A stretch of DNA of 10,013 nucleotides from DAOTTX01 sp034437515 (GCA_034437515.1 DAOTTX010000192.1:1-10013), one strand, 5' to 3'; positions 1-6,031 are shown, counted from the first letter of the stretch. The notes: generated by a model from the sequence alone, not told the origin. Numbers and translations are program-made.

Positions 1-9
1 TGGCACAAA

Positions 10-26
10 TCACAATATAGTTGTGA
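10..26. promoter_or_regulatory. Operator-like inverted repeat
   Basis: The sequence is TCACAA, then TATAG, then TTGTGA: a perfect 6-bp inverted repeat with a 5-base spacer at the left edge of the window. Size and symmetry resemble the site of a dimeric regulator, and the AT-rich centre would bend easily. It lies 130 bases before the zinc-ribbon gene, so it could equally belong to a gene off the left edge. A chance occurrence is possible. Confidence 0.25.
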
Positions 27-83
27 ATGTGTGTAATAAATTGTAGCCCGATAGATACCCGCTATGACCCCTTGTTATCCGAA

Positions 84-120
84 TGACGTGGGGGTACCTG
101 AGTAGTTACCAATAACGTCA
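84..120. repeat. Imperfect hairpin upstream of the zinc-ribbon gene
   Basis: TGACGT (84-89) is complementary to ACGTCA (115-120). Inside them GGTA (93-96) is complementary to TACC (107-110). This gives a two-part stem with small internal loops. No T-tract follows, so it is not a standard terminator for + strand transcription. It may be a leader structure or a protein site for the gene that starts at 157. The rest of 1-156 shows no convincing gene or sigma-70 promoter. Confidence 0.25.
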
Positions 121-156
121 CTATAGCGACGGCTTGTATCAACAGGTGACGAGAAG

Positions 157-396
157 ATGCAGATGACTTGCCCCAATTGCGGGGAAACCGTCTCCGCAGA
201 GAATATCAACATCCAGCAGATGGGCGCGGTGTGCCCTTACTGCGATTCGGTGTTCCGCTTTGAGCTGCCTGGTGAAAAGGCCAAACGGCGTAAGATTAAA
301 CCACGCGAAATACGGGTGTTCGATAGCGACTTATGTCTCTTGAATGAACGGTTCATGAGTGTGTCACGCCAAACTCATCTCATCTGGCTAGATTAG
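157..396 (+). CDS. Small zinc-ribbon protein, possibly truncated
   Basis: A 79-aa protein. Residues 5-29 form a four-cysteine zinc ribbon: C5-x2-C8 and C26-x2-C29, with CPNC and CPYC knuckles. A basic stretch (KAKRRKIKPRE) follows around residues 41-51, and then a short tail without recognisable structure. An AGGTG about ten bases before the ATG is a plausible ribosome site. From memory, Chloroflexota encode longer proteins that begin with a similar ribbon and basic linker and continue into a membrane domain. This one stops soon after the linker, so it may be a shortened remnant; no shifted frame restoring a longer product was found nearby. The WD40 gene begins 44 bases downstream on the same strand and may share its transcript. 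The function is unknown; binding of a partner or nucleic acid through the ribbon is a guess. Confidence 0.65.
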   Translation: MQMTCPNCGETVSAENINIQQMGAVCPYCDSVFRFELPGEKAKRRKIKPREIRVFDSDLCLLNERFMSVSRQTHLIWLD

Positions 397-440
397 AAGC
401 ACATCAATAAAACTTCTACGCAGACATGGGATGATCACAT

Positions 441-1622
441 ATGCGAAACAATTTAGTAATTGCGGGTATCGCCGGATTTGCGCTGTCGGTATTCGTTCTC
501 ATCGCCGTTGTATTGCTATTGACAAGCATTCTCGGTGATGATGATGAGCCTGACGAAATCGTGCAAGTCCCTACGGCAACCGCCGAATCCATACCCACGA
601 CGGGTGCAATTGAAGTGCTGCCAATCGGCACGGTGACACCGACTCCACTGCCATCACTTACAGAGGATGATGCCACACCCGGCGGTACCGCTGTCGCGCT
701 CGGCACCTCTTTAATTACGACCGAGAACATCAACAGTCTCACCAACTTCATCAGTTACCGTGAGGATGTCACACCGGTACGTGCTTCGGCGGTCAGCCAG
801 GATGGCACGTTGATCGCCACTGGCAAGGGTGACGGGCCTATTCTGCTCTATGAAACTGGGAGCAATATACAAATCGGCACGCTTTCCGGGCATACTGGCA
901 TCGTCTATGATGTCGCTTTCAGTCCCGATGATATGTTGTTGGCTTCTGCTGGTGAGGATAACATCGTTCGCCTGTGGAATGTCGATGAGCGGCGTCTGGT
1001 CGATACGCTACAGGGACATACCGGTGATGTTCGCGGACTTGCATTCAGTCCCGATGGTCGCTTACTCGTTTCCGCCAGTGAAGACAGCACCGTGCGCTTA
1101 TGGGATGTTGCCGAGGGCGATCAGATAGCGGCGATGCGCGGTCATAACGGGCGGGTGCTCGATGTCGATTTCGACCCGGATGGCACACAACTCGCAAGCG
1201 GCGGTCAGGATGGTGATGTGCTGCTATGGGATGTTGCGAGTCGGTCACGGTTGCGGGTGTTGGGCAGCCACAGTGAGGAGGTGCGCTCGGTGACTTACAA
1301 TCCCAACGGTACACAACTTGTATCCACCAGCCGGGATAACACCGCCCGTTTGTGGGATGTAGAGACCGGTTCAACACTGGTCACTTATCGTGAGCACGGG
1401 CGTGATGTCTTTAGTGCGGCCTTTAGCCCTGACGGTGCATTGGTCGCCACGGGTGGACGCGATAACCAGGTCCACATCTGGCTTACGGAAAATGGCGCAT
1501 CACAGACCGTGCTTAGTCGTCATCAAGGTTGGGTGTTCGACTTGGATTTCAGCGATGACGGCGCGATGATGATTTCTAGTGGGGGCGATGGCACCGTTTA
1601 TCTGTGGGCACCACGCGGTTAA
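441..1622 (+). CDS. Membrane-anchored seven-blade WD40 repeat protein
   Basis: A 393-aa protein. Residues 5-31 are a strongly hydrophobic helix preceded by one arginine and followed by an acidic DDDE patch. By the positive-inside rule this places the C-terminal part outside the cytoplasm. Residues 40-100 are a Thr/Pro-rich linker. Seven WD40 blades follow. The blade-starting histidines are H151, H193, H235, H277, H319 and H361, exactly 42 residues apart, and the first blade has D109 in the same register. Most blades end in LW or IW followed by D, N or a variant (RLWN, RLWD, LLWD, HIW, YLWA). Seven blades would close one complete propeller, so the gene looks whole. WD40 propellers are protein-interaction scaffolds and have no enzymatic role of their own. 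A weak TGGGA lies nine bases before the ATG. The partner is unknown; the adjacent zinc-ribbon protein is only a positional candidate. Confidence 0.88.
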   Translation: MRNNLVIAGIAGFALSVFVLIAVVLLLTSILGDDDEPDEIVQVPTATAESIPTTGAIEVLPIGTVTPTPLPSLTEDDATPGGTAVALGTSLITTENINSLTNFISYREDVTPVRASAVSQDGTLIATGKGDGPILLYETGSNIQIGTLSGHTGIVYDVAFSPDDMLLASAGEDNIVRLWNVDERRLVDTLQGHTGDVRGLAFSPDGRLLVSASEDSTVRLWDVAEGDQIAAMRGHNGRVLDVDFDPDGTQLASGGQDGDVLLWDVASRSRLRVLGSHSEEVRSVTYNPNGTQLVSTSRDNTARLWDVETGSTLVTYREHGRDVFSAAFSPDGALVATGGRDNQVHIWLTENGASQTVLSRHQGWVFDLDFSDDGAMMISSGGDGTVYLWAPRG

Positions 1623-1643
1623 CGGAAACGGCGCAACAACCGC

Positions 1644-2231
1644 CTACCTGTCATCAGACGGCATTTCGTCATCAGTGGGGAAAATATCGCGCAGTTCCAG
1701 CCTGAAGCCGGGCAGCACATCGCCACCGTCGAGTGTACCATCGGCTGTGATAATCTGTGCCGGCGCACCAGGCTGATGCACCTCTGCATACTTTCCAAAA
1801 GGGTTGAACACCCACACCACGACTCCCGCAGAGAGATAGTTGGTAATCTTGATCCGCAGCTTGTCACGCTCCTCGGCATTTTCATGGTCGGAGATGACCT
1901 CGACCGCCAGATTGGGCGGCAGCGGGTTGTAGCCCTTGCGCACAAGTTCCGGTTGCCGTGCCTTGCTGATGAACGCGACATCGGGCGCGTAACGTTCCCC
2001 GGCGACCATGTAGCCACCGGCCTCCCCGGTAAGGTGACCTTCGATATCGCTTTTCCGCAGATAAAGTTTCATGTGAAAGGCAATTTCCATAGAAATCTGA
2101 GATACAAACGGGTTTGAAGGCACTTCGTAAATCTCCCCACCGATGAACTCGAAATCACGTTCTGTATTTTCCGAGCGTTGAACGAACGTCTCGAATGCTT
2201 CTACCGTCATGCGCTTGGTTTGTGTGACCAT
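1644..2231 (-). CDS. Uma2 family endonuclease (DUF820)
   Basis: A 195-aa protein with the full-length Uma2 layout of the PD-(D/E)XK nuclease superfamily. An N-terminal FEFIGGE segment (residues 27-33) is followed by PDVAFI (83-88, with D84) and AVEVIS (109-114, with E111). K128 sits four residues before YLSAGV, then WVFNP and a C-terminal LPGFRLELRDIF. D84, E111 and K128 fit the catalytic triad of the superfamily. The family is abundant in Cyanobacteria, Chloroflexota and Deinococcota, often in many copies per genome. Its biological substrate is not established, so the nuclease activity is inferred from the fold. TAGGAG six bases before the ATG supports the start. The gene lies 20 bases behind the 67-aa gene on the same strand and is probably co-transcribed with it. 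It converges on the WD40 gene with a 21-base gap. Confidence 0.92.
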   Translation of the reverse strand: MVTQTKRMTVEAFETFVQRSENTERDFEFIGGEIYEVPSNPFVSQISMEIAFHMKLYLRKSDIEGHLTGEAGGYMVAGERYAPDVAFISKARQPELVRKGYNPLPPNLAVEVISDHENAEERDKLRIKITNYLSAGVVVWVFNPFGKYAEVHQPGAPAQIITADGTLDGGDVLPGFRLELRDIFPTDDEMPSDDR

Positions 2232-2251
2232 TGCTCGCTCCTACTCTTTTG

Positions 2252-2455
2252 CTATGTTGATTTTATCATGTCTCGACTGTATGCCTCCCCCATAGTGTAA
2301 CCATCACGCCACCAACCAGGACCGAATGTATCCGCGAACAGCGAGAGCAGCAGCACCAATCCTAGCGCCCGGTAAAAGATGCCATGTCGTTGATGCGTGC
2401 CGCGTATCGCCTGCCAGCGATTGTCAAAGCCAATGGAGTCGTAGTCGTCGCTCAT
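2252..2455 (-). CDS. Small single-span membrane protein, unknown function
   Basis: A 67-aa protein that I do not recognise. Residues 26-41 form a hydrophobic segment (IFYRALGLVLLLSLFA) long enough for a short membrane helix. It is flanked by a basic region before (RGTHQRHG) and a Trp/Gly-rich stretch after (FGPGWWRDGY), suggesting an N-in orientation. A strong GAGGGAG lies eight bases before the ATG and is one of the best ribosome sites in the window, which argues that the gene is real. The Uma2 gene starts 20 bases after its stop codon. No motif indicates a function. Confidence 0.6.
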   Translation of the reverse strand: MSDDYDSIGFDNRWQAIRGTHQRHGIFYRALGLVLLLSLFADTFGPGWWRDGYTMGEAYSRDMIKST

Positions 2456-2568
2456 GGTTGATGCTCCCTCGTCTGTATCGTTCCCTTTACTATGCGTGTC
2501 TCTTAGTCAACTGGCAACCCCGCAATCCTGAGGGTATGCGAGCACTATCCATTCACCATAGGATGCGC

Positions 2569-2574
2569 TATACT
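2569..2574 (+). promoter_or_regulatory. Candidate -10 box for the carbamoyltransferase operon
   Basis: TATACT matches the sigma-70 -10 consensus at five of six positions. It lies about 31 bases before the ATG at 2606, which would give a short leader. No good -35 element is found 16-18 bases upstream, so the assignment rests on position and the -10 alone. The divergent gap 2456-2605 is the only sizeable non-coding space before this operon. Confidence 0.3.
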
Positions 2575-2605
2575 TCGGGCGTTTTTGAACGTGGATGGGA
2601 ACGCT

Positions 2606-2833
2606 ATGGTTGCTATATTTCGCATCGCATGGGAACGCTTCCGCCTCATCAGTCTAATTATCGGTGAGGTGCAGAGCCGCGTGCTGCTGACGGTCTTCTA
2701 CTTTACGATTCTGCTGCCCTTCGGCCTCGGTTCGCGTCTGTTCAGTGACCCGCTGCGGCTTGACGCTCCCGCCGAATGGCTTGACCGTGACCCCACCCCC
2801 GACGATCTCGACTCCGCACGCGAGCAGGGCTAA
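2606..2833 (+). CDS. Small membrane protein preceding the carbamoyltransferase
   Basis: A 75-aa protein when started at the ATG at 2606, where GGATGGGA sits just upstream. A TTG at 2585 in the same frame would add seven residues but has no better ribosome site. Residues 1-20 look like an amphipathic helix with Arg and Trp. Residues 26-44 are hydrophobic (VLLTVFYFTILLPFG and on), followed by SDPLRL and an acidic hydrophilic tail ending in AREQG. Similar short proteins with an FSDPLRL-like motif and a Trp-containing tail occur, to my recollection, directly upstream of NodU/CmcH carbamoyltransferases in several phyla. The stop is six bases before the carbamoyltransferase ATG, so the two are translationally close. 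The function is unknown; membrane recruitment of the enzyme is an inference from the neighbourhood. Confidence 0.75.
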   Translation: MVAIFRIAWERFRLISLIIGEVQSRVLLTVFYFTILLPFGLGSRLFSDPLRLDAPAEWLDRDPTPDDLDSAREQG

Positions 2834-2839
2834 AGACGC

Positions 2840-4630
2840 ATGTACATTCTCGGTATCTCCTGCTTTTATCACGATTCGGCGGCGGCGCTGATCGAAGACG
2901 GGCGCATCATCGCCGCCGCGATGGAAGAACGCTTCAGCCGTGCCAAACATGACAACGAGTTCCCTACGCAAGCAATCGCCTTTTGTTTGGAACAGGCCGG
3001 CATCACCAGTGCCGACCTCGACTATGTGGTCTTCTATGAGAAGCCGCTGGTCAAGTTTGAGCGTATTTTGCTGACCACGTTGAACACTTTCCCCAAGTCG
3101 CTCGGTGTGTGGAATGAGTCGATTTTAGCGTGGCTTAACGAGAAATTGTGGGTGAAGAACATCATCCAGACACAGGTGAACATCGAAGCGAAAAAGATCC
3201 TGTTCTGCGACCATCACATGAGCCACGCGGCGAGTGCGTTCTTCGTCAGCCCCTACAAGGACGCCGCCGTGCTGACCGTCGATGGTGTCGGCGAGTGGAC
3301 GACCACGACGACCGGGATCGCCACCAGCGCATGGACGGATGACACGGACACTAACCGCCGTAACGAGATCAAGCTCACCCGTGAACAACGGTTCCCGCAC
3401 TCGCTCGGCCTGCTTTACTCGACGTTTACGGCATGGTTGGGCTTTCGCGTTAATAATGGTGAGTACAAGGTCATGGGGATGGCGCCCTACGGTGAGCCGC
3501 GTTACGTGGAACAGGTCGAGAAAGTCATACAGCGCGGCGGTGATGGCGGCTTCAAGCTCAACATGGACTATTTCACCTTCCATCACTCCACGCAGCGCAG
3601 TTACAGCGATAAGTTCCTATCGTTGTTCGGTGCGCCACGTCTGCCGGATGCTGAGTTCTTTACGCTCAACACCAACCCGGAGCGCAGCGGTGAACAGAGC
3701 GCGATTAAAGACAACCAGTATTACGCCGACATCGCCGCCAGCATCCAGCAGGTGACGGAAGATGCCCTGATCGCCATCGCCAACCAGCTTTATAAAGATA
3801 CAGGGCTGAGCAAGTTGGTGATGGCGGGGGGGGTGGCGTTGAACACCAAAGCCAATTACCGCATTTTGACCGAAACGCCCTTTGATGAGATTTACATTCA
3901 ACCCGCCGCCGGGGACGATGGCGGCGCGCTTGGTGCGGCGCTGTGGGCTTATCATGTGGTGTGCGGTCAGCCGCGTGAATGGGTTATGCCTGATGCTTAT
4001 TGGGGCAAAGCCTACACCGATGATGATTATCTCGCTTTCCTGAACGCGAATGACATCGCCTACGAACGTTATGACGACCATCCCGACAAGCTGGCGGAAG
4101 TCATCGCTGAGGAAATGAACAATGAAAAAGTCGTCGGTTTGCATCAAGGTCGTTTTGAATGGGGGCCGCGTGCACTCGGCAATCGTAGCATCCTCGCTGA
4201 CCCACGTTCTGAGGCGATGAAAGAAGTCGTCAATACCAAGATCAAGTTCCGTGAGCCGTTTCGACCGTTCGCGCCGGTCGTATTGCGTGAGCGTGCGTCG
4301 GAATATTTCGCCTACCCCGATGTTGAAAAACACGAAGCACCGCGCTATATGTTGATCGTCAGTCCCATCCACGAAGCCAGGCAAGACGAGATTTCAGCGG
4401 TCAGTCATATGGGCACCGGACGCTTACAGACCGTTGAACGGACGACTAATCCCCTATACTATGATATTATTCACAACTTTGGTGCGATTACGGGGACGCC
4501 GGTCGTGCTGAACACGTCTTTCAACCTGCGCGGGGAACCGATTGTCAACACACCGCGTGAGGGATGGAACACTTTTCGTAACAGCGATATTGATTTGCTG
4601 GTACTTGGCAATTATCTGGTGAGGAAATAA
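2840..4630 (+). CDS. Carbamoyltransferase, NodU/CmcH/TobZ family
   Basis: A 596-aa protein, full length for the family. The enzymes convert carbamoyl phosphate and ATP to carbamoyl-adenylate and pass the carbamoyl group to a hydroxyl of a sugar, antibiotic or toxin. The N-terminal Kae1-like domain starts with ISCFYHDSAAAL (H11). It carries an HHMSHA metal motif (H125 and H129, HxxxH), VDGVGEW (D148), the long motif around LLYSTFTAWLGF to MGMAPYG (191-217), MAGGVALNTKAN (328-339) and PAAGDDGGALGAAL (355-368, with the metal-ligand candidates D359 or D360). The C-terminal YrdC-like domain has GRFEWGPRALGNRSILADPR (437-456), FREPFRPFAPVV (470-481) and VLNTSFNLRGEPIV (556-569). All core motifs are present, so it should be active. 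The acceptor cannot be read from sequence. The glycosyltransferase 1.4 kb downstream makes a glycan plausible, and the SxtK-like gene next door recalls saxitoxin-type clusters. A run of eight G at 3826-3833 falls inside the MAGG motif. Confidence 0.96.
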   Translation: MYILGISCFYHDSAAALIEDGRIIAAAMEERFSRAKHDNEFPTQAIAFCLEQAGITSADLDYVVFYEKPLVKFERILLTTLNTFPKSLGVWNESILAWLNEKLWVKNIIQTQVNIEAKKILFCDHHMSHAASAFFVSPYKDAAVLTVDGVGEWTTTTTGIATSAWTDDTDTNRRNEIKLTREQRFPHSLGLLYSTFTAWLGFRVNNGEYKVMGMAPYGEPRYVEQVEKVIQRGGDGGFKLNMDYFTFHHSTQRSYSDKFLSLFGAPRLPDAEFFTLNTNPERSGEQSAIKDNQYYADIAASIQQVTEDALIAIANQLYKDTGLSKLVMAGGVALNTKANYRILTETPFDEIYIQPAAGDDGGALGAALWAYHVVCGQPREWVMPDAYWGKAYTDDDYLAFLNANDIAYERYDDHPDKLAEVIAEEMNNEKVVGLHQGRFEWGPRALGNRSILADPRSEAMKEVVNTKIKFREPFRPFAPVVLRERASEYFAYPDVEKHEAPRYMLIVSPIHEARQDEISAVSHMGTGRLQTVERTTNPLYYDIIHNFGAITGTPVVLNTSFNLRGEPIVNTPREGWNTFRNSDIDLLVLGNYLVRK

Positions 4631-4634
4631 CACC

Positions 4635-4802
4635 ATGCGTAACTTCTTCTCACGTCTGGGCATCCTGGGCGAACTGCTCGGCTTCATGTGGAGGCGTCGT
4701 CTGTTCTGGCTCATTCCGTTGGTCGTCACACTGATGATTATCGGTGTTCTGATCCTCGGCGGCAGCAGCGGACTCTCGCCGTTCATCTACAGCCTGATCT
4801 GA
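4635..4802 (+). CDS. DUF5989 / SxtK-like small membrane protein
   Basis: A 55-aa protein. A short N-terminal amphipathic part (ILGELLGFMWRRR, residues 10-22) is followed by a Trp-containing membrane helix at about 23-43 (LFWLIPLVVTLMIIGVLIL) and a C-terminal SGLSPFIYSLI. This layout, with ELL-F, a basic/Trp boundary and a closing PFIY motif, matches DUF5989. That family includes SxtK of the saxitoxin cluster and typically follows a carbamoyltransferase gene. Here it starts four bases after the carbamoyltransferase stop codon, and GAGGA within the last codons of that gene serves as the ribosome site. The function is unknown for the whole family; the constant pairing suggests a membrane subunit or anchor for the enzyme. 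Confidence 0.88.
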   Translation: MRNFFSRLGILGELLGFMWRRRLFWLIPLVVTLMIIGVLILGGSSGLSPFIYSLI

Positions 4803-4808
4803 TTTCCC

Positions 4809-5150
4809 ATGCTCGAGCCGATTATCTTCTCGTTAATATTCGGTCTTGTCCTGGGGCCGCTGACCGCCCGCAGTTCACAGCGCCGCCAGCCGATTTATGG
4901 TGGTGTGATCGCACAGTTGTTGCACGGCCTGGGCGCGGTGCTGATGATCGCCGTGATCCCGATGGTGCTGGTCAATTTGCTCCTCGGCAACGGCTTCTTA
5001 CCGTCGGTGGTGTTAGGGTTCGGTACACTTGGCACCGGGTTTCTCGTGCTGCTGATCTTTGCCGCCGTCGAAAAACCTGCTCTGAACGCCCAATCGACAG
5101 TTCAAGACCACGGTTGGACGAAAGAAGACGCCCATACGTCAGGGTTATAG
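4809..5150 (+). CDS. Three-span membrane protein, unknown function
   Basis: A 113-aa protein with hydrophobic segments at about 3-20, 38-60 and 65-87, a basic loop RSSQRRQ after the first, and a hydrophilic C-terminus ending HGWTKEDAHTSGL. I cannot assign a named family. The start is six bases after the DUF5989 stop, and the gene is the last of the four-gene carbamoyltransferase operon. Ribosome-site support is weak, so translational coupling is likely. With R21 to R25 in the cytoplasm, the N-terminus would be outside, the second span would run outward and the third would return inward, leaving the hydrophilic tail in the cytoplasm. Its stop TAG directly abuts the antisense stop of the convergent GAF gene. 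A membrane partner or exporter-like accessory is possible, but nothing in the sequence shows which. Confidence 0.75.
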   Translation: MLEPIIFSLIFGLVLGPLTARSSQRRQPIYGGVIAQLLHGLGAVLMIAVIPMVLVNLLLGNGFLPSVVLGFGTLGTGFLVLLIFAAVEKPALNAQSTVQDHGWTKEDAHTSGL

Positions 5151-5810
5151 CTTCTCGACGCGTAGTGCTTTGATCTGCGATAGAAGTTGTGCATGATTTA
5201 AGTCGGTATCAATGTTATCAATGAGCTGGTTGATACTTTCATGTAGTGAATCGAGTGCCTTTTCATAACGTGAGTCAAGCTGTGACTTCGCCTTTAACTC
5301 GATTTCCTGCGTGATGATTTCTGCAAATTGTTGGGCGATCTCCACTTCTACATCACGCCATAGTCGCGCTCGATCATCAATGACACAGAAAGACCCCAAT
5401 GTGTGGTGCCCCCCAGCCGCGTTTATGGCGACCGGAACCCCCATGTAAGCGATTACATCGAGTTCAGAAATGGCTTTATTGTTCTTTAAAAAGCTCACCT
5501 TACGCGCATCTTCGACGATCAAGGGTTGGTTCGTGGCGACGACGTGTTTGCACAACGAATGCGATAGCGGTGTCCGGCGCTTCGACTTCCAGGGTTCGGG
5601 CAAGCCGGTATAACTTTTGAAGAATTGTTCGTTGGCCGTCAGGAGCGTGACCAGAACTACTGGTGCGCGGAGTATGATCGAGGTCAGGTTCGTAATGCGG
5701 TCGTAGATGAGTTCGAAGCTGTCTGCGCCATCACCGATAAGCGCGAGTTCATCCAATATTCTGAGCCGTTCTGCGTTGATAAGTGCCTGTGACAGGTATG
5801 TTTCTTCCAT
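5145..5810 (-). CDS. Stand-alone GAF domain protein
   Basis: A 221-aa protein made almost entirely of one GAF domain at about residues 28-170, followed by a helical, probably coiled-coil tail (170-221). Diagnostic segments are TPLSHSLCKHVV (80-91), PLIVEDAR (96-103), AYMGVPV (121-127) and GSFCVIDDRARLW (139-151). These match the GAF subtype usually placed in front of histidine kinase or GGDEF domains. No such output domain is present, so it may signal through dimerisation or a partner. C87 lies in an SLCKH context common to this subtype and is not evidence of a bilin-binding site. The N-terminal LSQALINAERLRILDELALIG resembles the helix linking GAF to upstream modules. The start has only a weak AAAGG about thirteen bases upstream. 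It diverges from the glycosyltransferase and converges on the carbamoyltransferase operon. Confidence 0.9.
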   Translation of the reverse strand: MEETYLSQALINAERLRILDELALIGDGADSFELIYDRITNLTSIILRAPVVLVTLLTANEQFFKSYTGLPEPWKSKRRTPLSHSLCKHVVATNQPLIVEDARKVSFLKNNKAISELDVIAYMGVPVAINAAGGHHTLGSFCVIDDRARLWRDVEVEIAQQFAEIITQEIELKAKSQLDSRYEKALDSLHESINQLIDNIDTDLNHAQLLSQIKALRVEKL

Positions 5811-5820
5811 TGATTTGGTT

Positions 5821-5902
5821 TAACCTTTGCAATCCTTGTACACAAATACTAACTTCTTACGTCATATAATGCTAGAGAAAATCAAAATTGTAACCTTCGC
5901 AA
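5821..5902. repeat. Pair of 12-base direct repeats in a divergent intergenic region
   Basis: TAACCTTTGCAA at 5821-5832 and TAACCTTCGCAA at 5891-5902 match at eleven of twelve positions and start exactly 70 bases apart. They flank the TATAAT box at 5865 and lie between the divergent GAF and glycosyltransferase genes. A regulator binding both sites could loop the DNA and control both genes. No known binding motif is recognised. Confidence 0.4.
5865..5870 (+). promoter_or_regulatory. Consensus -10 box (TATAAT) upstream of the glycosyltransferase
   Basis: A perfect TATAAT on the + strand. No good -35 is found at the normal 16-18 base distance; a TTGTAC lies 23 bases upstream, too far for a typical promoter. 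If used, transcription would start near 5877 and give a leader of about 155 bases that includes the hairpin at 5956-5988. An activator bound at the flanking direct repeats could compensate for the poor -35. Confidence 0.45.
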
Positions 5903-5955
5903 AAACATCTGATCTGTGTTTATGTTTATCGGACATCTGTCCTTTTATTTGCAGA

Positions 5956-5988
5956 CATAGAGAGCGGTGCTTTACCTCACTCTCTATG
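5956..5988 (+). promoter_or_regulatory. Nine-bp hairpin in the glycosyltransferase leader
   Basis: CATAGAGAG (5956-5964) is perfectly complementary to CTCTCTATG (5980-5988) around a 15-base loop. It lies 43 bases before the glycosyltransferase ATG. No T-tract follows in either direction, so a rho-independent terminator is unlikely. It may be an operator or a leader structure affecting translation or stability. Confidence 0.4.
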
Positions 5989-6031
5989 GTCACATTGCTT
6001 TCAAGCTGATATAACGAGTTCCGCGACCGAT

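Noticed and set aside
416..1377. Several frames opposite or out of frame with the WD40 gene (416-751, 711-893, 829-1128, 905-1090, 1045-1377).
   Set aside because: They are shadows of a gene with a clear repeat register; their products show no domain.
1619..2117. Overlapping frames of 132 aa (minus, 1619-2017) and 113 aa (plus, 1776-2117) over the Uma2 gene.
   Set aside because: The Uma2 frame contains all family motifs and a good ribosome site; the others have low-complexity or unrecognisable products.
3617..4384. A 255-aa open frame on the minus strand inside the carbamoyltransferase gene.
   Set aside because: It lies fully antisense to a gene with complete family motifs, has no recognisable domain or ribosome site, and reflects codon composition of the opposite strand. 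The same holds for 3125-3586, 3282-3755 and 2654-2971.
4688..5173. A 161-aa + strand frame across the DUF5989 and three-span genes.
   Set aside because: It is Arg-rich and without domain, and it conflicts with two hydrophobic, tightly spaced genes in other frames.
5956..5988. The 9-bp hairpin as a rho-independent terminator.
   Set aside because: No T-tract follows on either strand, and it lies upstream of a gene rather than at a gene end.
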